The notes: a model not told the origin generated them from the letters alone. A stretch of 64,000 nt of DNA from Azadirachta indica (GCA_022749755.1 CM040441.1:2174741-2238740), one strand, 5' to 3'. Shown: positions 11,195 through 24,163, counted from the first letter of the stretch. A program made the numbers and translations.

Positions 11195-12000
11195 TTGTAA
11201 TTATTACTTTGATTGACAATTATTATAGGACGGCCCTTTATCATTGACAGAAAAATATTGTCAAGAATAAATTATTTTATGTTTGAAATTTGAGACAATT
11301 AGTGATAGACTACAAATTTGAGACAATCTGTGATAGACTACAAATTTGAGACATAGCTTTTTCTATCATGCATTTGTAATATCTTTATCGACATTAGGTT
11401 TCATAAGTTTCATAAGTTTACAATCATAATCAATGAACATTGAAATTTAAGAATAAATTATTTTATGTTTGAAAATAAAATTAGTAGGTAATCAAATTTT
11501 ACCAAGAAATAAACTAATTTCTAAATAGAGAATGTTTTTGTCCGAAAAAATATAGTGTACTCCTCTTTCAATATAATTTCATATGTTATGAACCCGTTTG
11601 ATTTGTGATTCGAAAATTGTTTTAAAAAATATGGATATGATTAAAATATTTTAGTTGTAATTTTAGTATTTTTAATATTTGAAAATATGTTTGATATAAA
11701 ATTTGAAAACAGTTTTTAAACATTTAAAAGTTCATAAACATATTTGATATAATATATAAAAATTATAAAAATAAAAAATATTTGTTTAGTTAAAATTATT
11801 TTTAAAAATATATTTATATTAAAATGTTAGTAATATTGAGTAATATTGATTACTTTATATTATTTTTTAGTATATTTATGTAAGATGATACACTAAAAAT
11901 TAAATAAAAACTTGCTTCTTAATTTTATTATGATGAAATGGTAAAAAATACAATATATAATGGACACACATCTATTTCTTTTATGTGAATTTGTCATTTA
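11195..12000 (+). repeat. Dispersed repeat, copy A
   Basis: About 800 bp matches copy C (26440-27190) in the same orientation, from the ATTGTCAAGAATAAATTATT region through AATATATAATGGACACACAT. Parts match copies B (12640-13330) and D (inverted, 2930-3140). No protein is encoded. A segment opening near 11590 (CCCGTTTGATTTG) recalls the ends of hAT or Harbinger-type MITEs, but I see no clean inverted ends. Confidence 0.7.
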
Positions 12001-12640
12001 TTTTGAAAATAAGAAATTATATACAATTATGTACAATTTATTTAATCTTAATGTCTCTAAATATCGAAAAAATTGTGTAAAATTTTATGCCATAAAACTA
12101 ACAACCATAGTCTTTGTCGTTTTCATTACTCTATATCCCAAACTTTTCAACGACATGTTTCATTATTATTTTAAGAACTTATAATGAAGCTCTATTCACA
12201 AATTTGTGACAACTTTTCTATTAATTATCTACTGTATACATTTTGACTCATGTAAACTTTTTTACATTATAAATATTTGTAAAAATATTCATATTTTTAT
12301 TTTTTAATGCCTGTTAAATAATATTAATATTAGTACTACGTAATTATAAAGGCTTAGAAATATTATCAAAAACATTAAAGATATGTTAATATTGGATTTA
12401 TATTATAATTTTAAATTAACTTTACAACGAAAATACATTCATAATTCAACTTTTGGATTTTAAATAAGAAGAAAACTACGTTTAATATTTGTTTGTTTGG
12501 GTTTATAAATTATGCAGAGAAAAAATAAATGAGAAATTACTTCACAGTATTTTGTAAAATTCATTCATTTTTCATCATAATCGCAATTAAAATAATAATA
12601 ATAATAAAATTTATTTATTTGTCAAATATTTAACATGATT
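12001..12640. other. AT-rich spacer, nothing recognised
   Basis: No coding pattern or clear repeat. A fragment near 12185-12225 (AATGAAGCTCTATTCACAAATTTGTGA) resembles one inside repeat copy B at about 13197. Confidence 0.4.
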
Positions 12641-13330
12641 AAATAATAATAAAAAAGCATTTTGGTATAGCCTTTTCTATTAAGTAATATGTAGAAGGCA
12701 TTTTGTCCTTAATTATATTCGATAAACATTAAAATTTTAAGAATAAATTACTTTATATTTGAAAATAAAATTAGTAGGTAATCAAAAATTTTACCAAAAA
12801 TAAGCTGATTTGTAAGTAGGGAACATTTTTGTCCAAAAAAATATGATGTACTCCTCTCTCTTTGTAATTTCATATTTTCACTAAATAAAAGAATATTATT
12901 TTTTGCATATTCATTTTTATTCTTCGCACCACATAACCTTAAGTTCTAATTTTTTGCCACTAATTAAAAGTCTATAGTCTAACGAGATACACGCCTTAAC
13001 AAAAAATTTTCATTATTACTAGAATAACAAGTGTAAGGAGAAAGATATCAAAAGACATTTTTTTAAAGTCAATTTTGAGTTATTTTGTTAATAGAGGATT
13101 ATTACTAGAATTACAATTGTTATCAAAAGGGGCTTTATTAATTAATAGAAAAATATTGCCTAAAAGCGAAATCAGAGATAGATTAATAGGTCTAGCAATG
13201 AAGCTCTATTTACAAATTTGTGAAGCTTTTTCTATCGTGTATTTGCAATACTTTAGATTAGCTTTCATAAGTTTAATTTATGTTAATCATAGCATTATTT
13301 TTTCAAGAAATAAATATTATAATATGTGCA
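12640..13330 (+). repeat. Dispersed repeat, copy B
   Basis: The segments 12720-12880 and 13060-13300 match pieces of copies A and C in the same orientation, in a rearranged and more diverged form. 12700-12870 matches copy D in the left palindrome arm inverted. An open stretch at 13075-13341 lies inside the repeat and is not supported as a gene. Confidence 0.55.
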
Positions 13331-15170
13331 AATTTCAATGAATTAGAAATTTAATTTTATAGATTGCTGATTAAAAAAATTATAAAATAATAACTTACAA
13401 ATTTGTGTGGTAATTGATTAATGTAATATCTATTTATAATTTTATTTATAAGTATAGGTCATTTAAGTTTAACAATACCTGCCATGACACTTTAGATTTT
13501 AACACTTAATTAACGCTTATTTTTTATCTGAACTTTGAACATGATTGAAATTTAAATTTAATTAAAATCTAAATATGAATGATATGTTTGTTTTTTTATT
13601 TTAAAATATCTGAAAATAAATATTAATTTATTTATTTTGAAAAAAAATAAAAAGATAAAAATTAATATTTTGACATATATACTCTTTTAAATAACATATA
13701 TTTATAATAATTTTGATTATATTAGCACAATAATATATAAAACAATTAATATATTAATAGTATGTACATTATTTATTTGTTTGATATATGTTTTCTTAAA
13801 AATAATTTCTATTTGAGATCTAAAGATCAATAAAAATTAAATAAAAATAATAAGTTATATTATAATATAGTTATAATTATGTATACAAATTTATTTCATA
13901 ATAAAAGTATAAAATAAGTAAGATTAAAAAGACAAGTAGATAAAAGAGATACGTCAAAAGTAGTTAATTAAGCTTTTAATTTTGTTAGTAAATATATTAA
14001 TTAAATAGGAATATTTTTGATAAATAAAAAAATATTAAATTATTCAGATATTTGGTAATTCAGATTTAAGTCAAAATTTTTAACTTCAATTTATTTTTAA
14101 CAAATATTCAGATATAAATTATAAAACAACGGCTCTTATACATCTGAATAATTATATTCAGATTTTAATTAGAAAAATAAATAACCACTTAGACGAAAGG
14201 TTTAGGAAAAAACAAACTTACTTCCCCTCTGACCATCCACCATTGTTAGTCAACTTTTTGTTAGTCAACTATTTGAAACCAAGGTAATTTGATAAAAATG
14301 CAAACAACTTTAATCTTTGTAGTGAAATCATTATTTTGGAGAGAGAAAGAGTATATATTGCAGAGGAAAATGAATAAAAAATGTCTTAAAATCCCATTTT
14401 GCAAAGAAAAATGAATCCCTCCAAAAATTCAATTTTCTTCCTCTTCCAAGTTACGAATTACAATTTAGTCATCAATACTATTTCTTTACAAATCTGCCAA
14501 CAGACCTCTACACCATCTTTCCGCAATAGCATCAAAGATTCTCAACTCTTATAAACACTTCGTCCATCTTTCACCAACTCTTACATGGACGAGTCAATAG
14601 TACCAAATCCTAAGGCCATCAACTCTAGGTTTTAAGCCACAAATCCATGTTAACTTGAATTTGCTCAATCAAATTCTCGTCCATCTACTCTCACTCTTTG
14701 AGATGATGACATCTTATTTTCAATATACTTCTCATTGCTTGTTGTTGACAGTTGTGGCGGATTTGTATAGGGAGACGAGAGAGAAGGGCAGTGATTGATT
14801 TGTAAATAGGGTAGTAAATTAGGATTAGGTTTAGGGTTAAATAGCGTAGTAAATTAGGATTAGGGTTAGGGTTAGCAATAGGGATTTCATACATTTGAAA
14901 TGAATTTTGGATAAATGTTAAATCAATTTAAATTAATTTTCAATTATTTTTAATATATTAAATATTAAATAAATTTAGGTTAAATTTCCCAAGCTTTCTT
15001 AACTTAAAAAATAAATGTTAAGGGCATTATAGTTATTTTAATGAAATTAGACAGTACATTGATAAGTGGAGGTAAGTGTACTTTTTTCTAAACCTTTAAT
15101 TAATATGTTAAAATTTAAAACTTCAGGGAATGTATGTTAAAATCTAGATATACTTAATTATGATTATCAT
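13331..15170. other. AT-rich intergenic DNA, possible decayed MITE
   Basis: No gene is seen. The interval 13500-14160 holds repeated TTCAGAT/ATCTGAA words and loosely inverted ends, which could be a decayed hAT-like MITE. 14816-14876 holds a few GGTTAGGGTT-type units, too short and irregular to be a telomere tract. Confidence 0.35.
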
Positions 15171-15180
15171 AGCTTTTTTT

Positions 15181-16308
15181 TTTTTTTTTGGGAAGATAAC
15201 CCTATGTACTCATGTTTCCCAATAAAAATTCAAAAATGCCCCCACACATAAATTTGAACAAAAAATGCCTAAATTTTGTATTGTTTAACACATTTGCCCT
15301 TATACCCATACAAAAACAGAGGTTTCATTTTTCAGACACACACACATTCGAGCTTTTTGTACACCTTCGAGCAACCTTTGAGCACATATCATAATCTGAG
15401 CATCAGATTTTGTGACAATTCATAGTAGTGATTGACGGGACACTAATGACGGTGTTGGAGGTAGAAACGGCTTGGAAAACAAATTAGGTTTTCAAAGTTT
15501 TTTCTTTTTTTCCAGTTGACATGAAAACCAAACTGAAATTAATATGTATTTGGCATGTTTAGGAGATAGAATGTGTGCGTATATTGTTGATTTTGTGGGT
15601 GTTGGTGTGGTTGTTGGAAGATTGAAAGTGTTTAAACTCATAACCTTATGGCAAGATAATGCTCAAAGATGTTCTTCAGTTATGGAAAATGCAAAAACTC
15701 TTCATGCTCGAAACTACATACCACATCTCTGTGTAGAAGTGAAGAACACTTTTGAGCACCTTCGAGTAACTTCGAGCATCACTTTGCTTGAAAATCCTGA
15801 GTTCACGTTGAGCTTGTTTATTGATTCATGTTCGAAATTTTCTTTTAATCATCATACCCAAAACTTAGTTTCGAGTAAGGGAAAATTTCTCTCACATGAA
15901 ACTTACTGAAACTACATTTTGAATTAGACAAAAATTTTAGTTTCCAGTAAGATAGTTTCAAATGTGAATGGAAAAAAATGAATGAAACTTTGTGAAATCT
16001 AATTTTTTAGGCAGATTAACTATCAAATGTACTTACCTTGAAATAAAGGTTGTAAATTAAATCAACAATACTTTATTACCAAAAAGTAATTGAAATTAAC
16101 ACATATTAAACAATATTATGATTTGGTTGGTTGAAGAAGAAGAAGAAGAAGAAGAAGCAAGGTATGTGTTTTAATTGTACGGGTATGGGGGCATTTTTGT
16201 CCAAAATAGATGAAAATGGGCATATTTGATTGAAAATTTTGGAGAGTATTTTGAATTTTTGGGGGCAAATGAGGGCATTATCGGTTATTTCACCTTTTTT
16301 TTTTTAAA
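15181..16308. mobile_element. Candidate MULE-like non-autonomous element
   Basis: The left end (ATAACC, then TTCCCAATAAAAATTCAAAAATGCCCCCA near 15198-15244) and the right end reverse-complemented (ATAACC, then TTTGCCCCCAAAAATTCAAAAT near 16220-16290) form imperfect terminal inverted repeats of roughly 100 bp. They are flanked by ATTATCATAG and ATTATCATGG, a possible 9-10 bp target duplication. Both features fit Mutator-like elements. The interior has no transposase. It contains several TTCGAGCA-like short repeats and an open frame at 15544-15909 (121 residues, ATG start) that I do not recognise and that could be captured host sequence. Confidence 0.45.
16133..16157 (+). repeat. (GAA)n microsatellite
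   Basis: About eight uninterrupted GAA units inside the candidate MULE-like element. Confidence 0.9.
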
Positions 16309-17289
16309 CTCAATTATCATGGCATTTAGTAACATAGGATAAATAAGTAATTAAAAAATAATGATATTTTACTTTGGGCTAACTTTTGAATTTTAAAGAT
16401 AAGGCCTAAGGTTTTAGAAGTAAAGCAAGTTTGTAAAATAAAAATTAGAAATAAACCCATGGGAAGACAGGACATACCATGACCAACTTTGGTAAATAAG
16501 AAGGATACTAGTTGAGTTTGTATGTATACTTTATGGTTTCATATACTATAAATATAACTTTATATTTAAAATATTATTATATTATTTTTTGTAAATTGAA
16601 TTAAATTATAGTAAATTGGCAAAACAAATCCATACTTTGATCCACCATAAGTAAATTTAAAAATTTTTCAATCCAATCTGATCCATTGATTAACTAAATT
16701 CACTAAAAATATAGATGGAATCGTGTTAGGTTAGGCTAATTGGGAGGGAATGATTTGGATTTTGAACACATTGCTAATAATATGTTGTAAAAAGTAGTGA
16801 AAAGTTTCCCCTAACCTTTCTCCAAATTGGTTCAACACACAAGCAAGATAGTGAACAAGATTCCAAATTGAATGAAGGGAAAGGGATATGAGATTGAACA
16901 ACATATATAGATTATGCGATTTAATTGTAAAGCCCTACATCCACAGGTTCATGACTTCCACTCTTTTTCAAGCACTTGGATGTTTACTGGTTTCATTTTA
17001 TTTATTTTGTCTCCAATAGGGAAGTAGCTACATTCATGCAACAGGTTTTTCTATGTACACGCATTTAGATGCATCACGTTAACTAGCTTGCTGCTCAATT
17101 TGTGTTTCTCTAGTTAAAGCGGCTCACTATGTTGAGATTATCTATAAAACTTGAAAACTTCTATTCATACATTTTTTTTTGTTTCCTGGTTGCAGGAGCA
17201 TCCTGTTATGCCACTACATTATTTTCTTGGGATTAGGACTGAAATAGCTCTTTATTGTCTTTTGGTGTGATGAAAACACGTCGTAGATT
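16309..17289. other. Spacer between the MULE-like element and the right arm
   Basis: No gene, terminal repeat or tandem array is seen. It has no counterpart next to the left arm, so it lies outside the inverted duplication. Confidence 0.4.
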
Positions 17290-17589
17290 TCTTCTGCTAA
17301 TTTTCACAATTTTAATCCCATAGGTGATTTCAGATTTATGAGTTCTTACTCCTACTTTCTTCTTATGTAGCACTGGACCTACAGCTATCAAACTCTATTT
17401 TCTAAAGTTTGAAGGTACAACATTAAGTACTTTTCCGCTTTTAGCTTCTTTAGTTACTTTAGAGTAAAAAATTCACAAATTGTGATGGTACAGCAAGTGT
17501 GGAAGGCTGGCCTCTGGCAATGGACAAAAGGTTGGCTTTATTGTTAACTCCTATAAATCGGTCTTATTGCCATTTTTCTCCTTTACCTT

Positions 17590-19115
17590 TATTCCAAATA
17601 CTTAAAGATGTCAAACTTGCTAGATATAAATGGCTACTTGTAAGAAAATATAATGAATATAATAAGATTATCAAGTACAAAGCGCAAATTATCAGTCAAA
17701 GTTTCTTACAAAGACATAGAATTGACTTTTTGAAACAAATTTTCTTTTGATGGATGTAATTACATTTATGTTTCTGATAAATTTAGTAGTATTAGAGAAA
17801 CTCGATATGCATCTTATGGATGCAATGACAATATATTTGTATCAATTATTTGATGCTGATAGTAATATATAAATTTTTGAAGTATTTAAAATAAAGGATC
17901 ATTGTTTGTATTCAATTAAACTATAATGGTCCTTTATATGGCTTCAAACAATCTGAGCGCATATGTTGTAGTTGCGTAAACAAATACTTAAATAAAGAAG
18001 GGTATACTAATAACCCTATATGCATATATGCATTTATAAAGAAAACAGAGTCTGAATTCGTTATTATAGCAGTATGTATAAATGACATGCATTTAATTGG
18101 AACTCTTGAAGAGCTCTTAAAAACCGCTAAGTACCTGAAGAAAGAATTATAGATGCAAAAATTTACGAAAAACTAGGTGTTGCATCCTTCTGCAGATTAA
18201 GCACAAATCTAAAAAGAATTTTTATCTATCTGCCTATGTTAAAAATATTTTGATATATTTTAATATGCATAAAGTCTATCTGTTAAGTACCCCGATAATT
18301 GTCTAGTCTCTTGATCCTAAAAGAAATTTATTTTGCTTTAAAGAAGATGAGGAAGAGATACTTAGTGCAGAAGTATCATATCTCAAAGCAATGGACACTT
18401 TTTATTATATCTAGCCCAATATACTTGATCAAACATAACATTTTTTATGAACTTGTGAGCCAAATTTAGTTATGTGCTTATTTGCTAATGTTAGAATGGT
18501 ATCAAGCATATTTTTCATTACCTTCATAGAAAAACAGATTTGGAATTATTTTGTATTCCAATAAACCAATGAAGAATCGAGAGCTTTCTAGTTATACAGA
18601 TGTTATTTATCTTTCCAATTCTCATAAAACTCTATCACAAATAGGTTATGTTTTACATATAACAACACATCAATCTTAATGTTAATCTATAAAGTAGACT
18701 CTTGTTGCTACCTCTTTTTATCATTATGAACTTTTCGCATTACATGAAACAAGCAGGGCATGTATATGGTTGCGATCTATCATCCATCAAATTTAGAGTA
18801 CGTGTGACTTATCTTTTGCCACGGATATTCTAATAATAATATATGAAGATAATGTTGCTTACATTATACAAATTAAACAAGGATACAGTAAAGGTGACTG
18901 AATCTCTCTAAAGTTCTTCTACACTCAAAAGTTTTAGTAGAACTACGAGATTGATGTTAAATAGATACACTCCACTGACAATTTTGTGATCTATTTACTA
19001 GAGCTTTGCCTACATTAACCTTTGAGAAGCTATTATATGGTACTTTCATGCTTCGACTCCATAAATGGGCAAATTAATTTTGAAGAGGATTTCAACATAT
19101 GGAGTAGAAGAACTA
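17590..19115 (+). pseudogene. Decayed Ty1/copia pol (RT and RNase H), right arm
   Basis: In shifting frames it reads RYKWLLVRKYNEYN and then YKAQIISQSFLQRHRIDF, which correspond to the start of copia RT (YKWVFxxKxN, YKARLVAQGFSQRxGIDY). Next comes a MDxxTxYLYxxxDAD region near 17815-17880, then LHETSRACIWLRSIIHHI near 18740-18790 of RNase H, and a remnant of the region that normally reads NLADLFTKALP. It is the inverted partner of 4490-5900. Stops are many and differ between the arms, so decay continued after duplication. Confidence 0.75.
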
Positions 19116-19119
19116 CATG

Positions 19120-20160
19120 CCTTATGTGTATTGTATTTTTTTTTTTTTTTGACTTTGATCAAGTTTTTTCCCATTAGATTTTACTGATAAGATTTTTAAT
19201 GAGGTAGTATTAGACACACATTTAGTGACAATGGAAAATGGTAAATCCAAAAGAAAGTATTATGATTGGGTGTCTTTTTTTTCATAGGTGTATTTGGTGG
19301 CACTTACTGGCTTTCACTCATTGGATCAATTGAAAGGTTTCTCTCGTTGGTGGATTCCATACCTCAATTTGTTAAGGGAAGAGAAGCCACCAAATGGTTT
19401 TTGATTGGTTGAATGTGGTGACTTATTATAGTAGGTATATGCATCAATGTGTTGAACAAAAAACTATGTTCCATCACAAAATCTTACATGCTTCTCTCTT
19501 GAATGCTTATTTTGATAATTATTTTTCATGTATTTCTAATCTTTCTATTTACTGCTCCAATTATAGTTTAAAATATCACAGAAATCTCTGTACTCATTAC
19601 TATTTACAATTAAATTAAAATTTATAACATTCTCTAAATTTTTACTTCTTGTTTCTTCTTATGAAAACTTGAGTGCGAAAGCTTTATCATCTTGGCCTGT
19701 GACCACTGCGTTCAATTAAATTAGCTTTGTTAAAGTTTTCTTGCTTCAAACTCCAATAATATTGCATGCAATTCAACACAAAATTCAGTAGATTAATTGA
19801 TTGAGTAGAAAATTTTATATTGTATTAACTGAGTTGAAATTAATAACACTAAATTTATTGATGAATTCACTTAATCTATTTACCTATGATAGTTATGACA
19901 CAGAGTAATATTATTACATTTCTTAATTTATATCTTAAGAATGATGTAAAAACATAGGTATTACTTTTACATTAGTTTGTATATTAATTTTATTTAACTT
20001 AAAATTTTAATCACTTAAAATATTAGTTAATACATGAGATATTCTGATTGTGATAAGTCAACTTTTATATTATTTAAAATAAAAACTTTCAAATATAAAT
20101 TGAGAAGCATAGTTAGTTTTCGACATAATCAGTGATGTAAACTTAACACAGATGCGTTTA
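19120..20160 (+). mobile_element. LTR-like remnant of an old copia element (right arm)
   Basis: A poly-T run near 19133-19151, then pieces resembling the usual plant copia post-pol wording (GGTTTTTATCCCACTGGG, GTTTTTAATGAGGCA; here ATTTTTAATGAGGTAG near 19192-19207), mark the step from pol to the 3' LTR. It corresponds inverted to 3400-4480. Confidence 0.45.
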
Positions 20161-20524
20161 TAAAGAGTAAATTAGGAAGAATATGCAAGGAAAAAGAATG
20201 TCTACAGTTGGAATGATTAGGAGACTTTTATGATTGTGCACTACAGACGGTGATCGTTGTCCAAAAATGAAAGAAGAGGGTAAAGTAGGAAGAATAAAGA
20301 AAGAAAATCAAAGTAGAAGAAAGGCAAGAATCTTAACTGAGATTGGTTCAGAGAAAATTCTAACCCATCTTTTTCTTCCACCAAACACGCGTGTTCAACT
20401 TGTAAGAGACTTTTACATTATTATGGTCATTAAATAATCTAAAATTTAGTCTCAACAAGAGATTTGACTGAAAAAATCACCAGGAACTAACAATACAAAA
20501 GAGAATATCATCTGCTATAGCTAG
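20161..20524. other. 3' flank of NAC copy 2
   Basis: It matches 2237-2530 of the left arm inverted up to about 20250. The bases 20165-20240 are particular to this arm and stand where the left arm has its 870-bp extra segment. No separate gene is seen. Confidence 0.5.
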
Positions 20525-22544
20525 CTAGTTTTGCCAAGACCAAAGACTAGGAATTATTTGCTCCGATAAATCTGCTGCAGCTTGCTCGAGCTGGTGATTG
20601 TAATCATTAAAGTAATAACAATAAGGATCATATACAGCTTTCGGGTACTGTTGTTTCTCCACCTCCCTTGCTTCCATTTGAATGTTTTCTCCAACATTAT
20701 TGTAAGTTTCATAAACAATGTTATTATCGAGTTCTAAAGTTTGTTCTTGTTGTTGCTGATAATTTTCTACGACAGAAAAATCAGAGAAATTTGCTTCAGA
20801 GTAATAGTGAGGACGTTCATGGTCATAGACGACATTATGGTTGTTTGTTAGCTGCAAGTTCTGTTGTTGGTGCTGTTGTTCAGCAACTATGGAAGTGTTG
20901 CCACTGCTGCTACTGCTGCTGCCTTTTCTGATGTTCTCAAGCTCTTCTTGTGCACTTGACTTTCCCTTATATTTGATCTTACACAGTCTCCACTGCAAAA
21001 ATATTAATAACGAATAATGATTATGACATGCAATAACTGAATGAAATAAAACAAAACAATGACAACGCAAATATGAAACCAGACATATATCATCGAAAGG
21101 GAGGTAATAACTAACTAAATTATAGATTAAAAAAATAAGAACATGGGCGTAGAACAAACCGTTGAAAATGATTCAAGACTATATTCATGCATAATCCAAT
21201 TAGTTTTGATGGCTTTTTTTCGTCTTCTTTGATTATCATGATTATCACTAAATTTATGAAAGGTTAAGGGTCTCTTATAACCAATAAGACGACATTGTTG
21301 GTTATTAACAAAAATTTCTTTAACATGCCCTGTTGCTCTCCACCATCCTCGACCCACAACTTCTCTAGAAATATTCTCCTTCAAACAATAATAGTATCTT
21401 TCATTCGTTAATAGTGCCACTTCGTGATCCCCTGCATAAAGTTCAATTACTTCGTTATAAATGTATATGTATATATATATAACAAAACAATATTTAATTA
21501 AATTATGGGATAATTTTATTTTAGAAAAAAGATGAGACAAATTGAGAATAGCTTTTATTGCAAAAAGAAAATGAAAAAAAAAATAAAGCTAATTGGGGGA
21601 ACATAGTGAGCTTAACCCCTAAAAGATATGCATGAAACTCAAGTAAATAAAAATAGAAAAAGTCATGTTTTTAACATAGCTTTTAAAGTGCAACAGAATC
21701 ACTATAATACTAAACTAAATCTAAAGTCCACTAGAATCACTGTAATACCATACTAAATCTAAAGTGATGCTGGAAAATCTTCTAGTATACAAAGATCTCT
21801 AGTTTCATATGCAGTCTCCAAGAGGGTCCTCTAGTTTAAAAGACTACAACTAAGAGATCAAGTATACATACAAGGAATAACAAATTAAATAGAGTTATGA
21901 CATTAAATTTATTTATAAATATTTTCATGGAAAAAAAAATAAGTAGAAAAATAAATAGATAGATTTTGCTCAACTCCAACTGTGAACCCAGCATTGGAGT
22001 ACTCCGAGACTTATTAAGAGATCAGGCATACGTACAAGGAATAACTAATTAAATAGAGTTATGAATTAGCTGATTGACTACAATTAAGCAATTCATCTAG
22101 CTAAGAAGGACATTCAGCTGGGTGCTGCTACAGCTAAGGAAAAGAAAGGGAGAGTAGCAACCAATCGATCGTCCAGTCAAAACCCCAGAATTCACGAGCA
22201 TCAAACAACTCTATACATATATACATACAGTGGGTTACTTTGTTCGGATTCCATCAAGCTATTATATAACATTAAATTGGGAAAAGGAAATCGTAACTGT
22301 AAATGAATTCTTTTCTAAATGTAAAATGCCAAAAAAATAACTAAATAAACGATGAAAGATAATGTCAAAGAAAAAAGAAGCTCAACAAACATTGAAGATG
22401 TTGTGGATCAATCTCATAAACATCTCTTTCAATCATGAAATGGCCATGGAGATGCATTGCTTGGCCAGAAACTTTTCTTTCTAGCAATTGGATGAGCTCT
22501 TCATCTGTTGGATTGAACCTGAAACCCATTGGCATCATCATCAT
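20525..22544 (-). CDS. NAC-domain transcription factor, copy 2 (three exons)
   Basis: Minus-strand exons are 22544-22391, 21431-21160 and 20992-20525 with GT-AG introns, coding 297 residues without a break, the same length as copy 1. I compared them by eye. Exon 1 is identical over 154 bp, exon 2 has about 26 differences in 272 bp (15 residues), and exon 3 has 12 in 468 bp (8 residues). The motif position usually W-K-A-T-G reads W-R-A-T-G (Arg83), a milder change than Ser in copy 1. Intron 1 is 959 bp against 457 bp in copy 1. It includes a stretch shared with the third NAC fragment and a roughly 37-bp direct duplication near 21685-21765. As a NAC protein it should act in the nucleus; its targets are unknown. 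It converges with copy 1. Confidence 0.82.
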
Positions 22545-22733
22545 TTCTATCCTCAAATATTAATTCCTTCAGAGAGACGCGTTGGCTATCTGCCTTTAAA
22601 GCAGAAGCTGGGGCTGTGGGCTCTGGCTAGCCCAACGGTTAAGTCAACACAGTAGACCTGGCCAGAAGCACGAGAGGAAGTAGGACAAAAAGGGAGCTTC
22701 CAAAGCGTTGAACATGCATGCCTCGTTCAGATA
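22545..22733 (-). promoter_or_regulatory. Promoter and 5' leader of NAC copy 2
   Basis: Identical to 530-718 in reverse complement, including the W-box core and the CTTTAAAGG word. Beyond this block (22734-22800) the arms show several differences. Confidence 0.5.
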
Positions 22734-22799
22734 GTATTCTTATCCTTGTACACAAAATAAAATCAACAGTATACTTAATTCCCTCAGAGGGACCCATTT

Positions 22800-23211
22800 T
22801 TCAGCTAAGGAGAAGAAAGGAAAAGCAGCAGCCAATCATCATCCAGGCAAAACCCTAGCATTTGCAAGCATCAAACAACTCTATATAGAGAGAAACCCAT
22901 CGAGGTATTATAGCCATTAATTAAATTGGAAAACAAAATCCAGACCCTAAATGATTGTTAATTTTTTAAAAGGAAACTGACCGACAAACCCTGAACAAAA
23001 TATTGAAGCTGAACAAAGAAGAAAGAACTCTATATAGACTGCCCCAACAGTAAAAATAATGGATTAGATAATATCCAAGAATAAAAAAGAAAGCTGAACA
23101 AACATTGAAGAAGTTGTGGATCAATTTGATAAAGATCTCTTTCAGTCATAAACGGCCATGGAGATGCAGTGGTTGCCCAGAAACTTTTCCTTATAGCAAT
23201 TGGATGTGGGC
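22800..23211 (-). pseudogene. NAC copy 3, exon 1 fragment plus part of intron 1
   Basis: On the minus strand 23211-23104 matches exon 1 of the intact copies from about QLLERKV to the donor site, with a stop at the Glu of LLERKV (CTATAAGG) and frame changes. The downstream 22800-23103 resembles intron 1 of copy 2 (22130-22390; shared words AGCTAAGGA, ATCAAACAACTCTATA). The 5' part of exon 1, exons 2 and 3 and the promoter are missing. Its tandem position directly upstream of copy 2 suggests a former head-to-tail array. Confidence 0.8.
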
Positions 23212-23242
23212 TCCAGCTAAGAAATAACTTAAGAAATAACAC

Positions 23243-24128
23243 TCCGAATACTAGGAAAAGTATTTTTCTTAATTTTAGGAGAATTTTTGTAAAATTTTAA
23301 CCTTGTTTAAAGTAAAACTTAAATTGTATAAGGAAATATAAACATTTAAAAATTACTAGTCTCCTTTTTAAAATTTTTTATTTAAAAATTATGATATATT
23401 AATTATTAAACATATTGAATTCAATCTCATTCATTCATTGAAAATATATCAATTTAACGGCCGTCAACTTCACTTTAAATGTTCTTTTGTGTTTTAAGAA
23501 ATTGTAACATATATTTCCAAGAAAATGTAAATTTTCAAGTACTTCTACTAAAACTTTAAAAAGTAAAATTCTAACTTATGATAAATTATGAATAAGAATA
23601 ATACTTCTACTTCAAATTTTATGTTGCAAAGTCTTCTATTTTCATAATCAAAAGGGTCATCAACTCTAAATATGCCTTTTATTTTCATTTTTAAAATCTC
23701 TTAGAAGCTGCAAATAATTTGGGAATATCTTAAGAAGCATATTCTTTTCCTTTTCCTTTTTCAACAGAATTTAAGAAACAGTGTTGTGGAAAGTTCAAGC
23801 TTTAATTCTAATTCTACAGTGAAAGTGACGTTTATTAATTTTTTTTCCATGTTCATATTGTCGGTGATGGTAGGTATATGTCAATATTGTTAATTTCTCT
23901 AAACGTGTTTCACTTTCTATTTTTGATATTATTGTCCCGTCACTTTGAGGTTTGGTTTGATTTACTTTTTAATACGATTATTTATTTTTTAAGATAAAAA
24001 TATAAAAAAAATTTAAAAAACTAATACATTAAATATTTATCTATTAAAATAATTATTTAAATTTTTAAAAAATCTTATGAATAAAAATTTATTTCAAAAA
24101 TTTTTATTTATATCAAACCTATTTGAAG

Positions 24129-24163
<35 letters not shown>

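Larger units (their letters stand above)
17290..22800 (-). repeat. Right arm of the inverted duplication
   Basis: Its reverse complement follows the left arm (463-6280) in the same order: NAC promoter and gene, 3' flank, LTR-like segment, decayed copia pol. The outer break is near the GGACCCATTTT at 22790-22800, beyond which the sequence belongs to a third NAC fragment. The inner break is near 17290; bases further left no longer match the left arm. Confidence 0.9.

Noticed and set aside
12001..14160. Search for CRISPR-like regular spacing or tRNA genes in the AT-rich spacer
   Set aside because: Short words recur irregularly; no constant spacing and no cloverleaf boxes were seen.
14691..14894. 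Frame encoding Asn-Pro repeats, and the telomere-like GGTTAGGG units on the opposite strand
   Set aside because: Only a few irregular units; the frame is a by-product of the short repeat, not a gene or a telomere.
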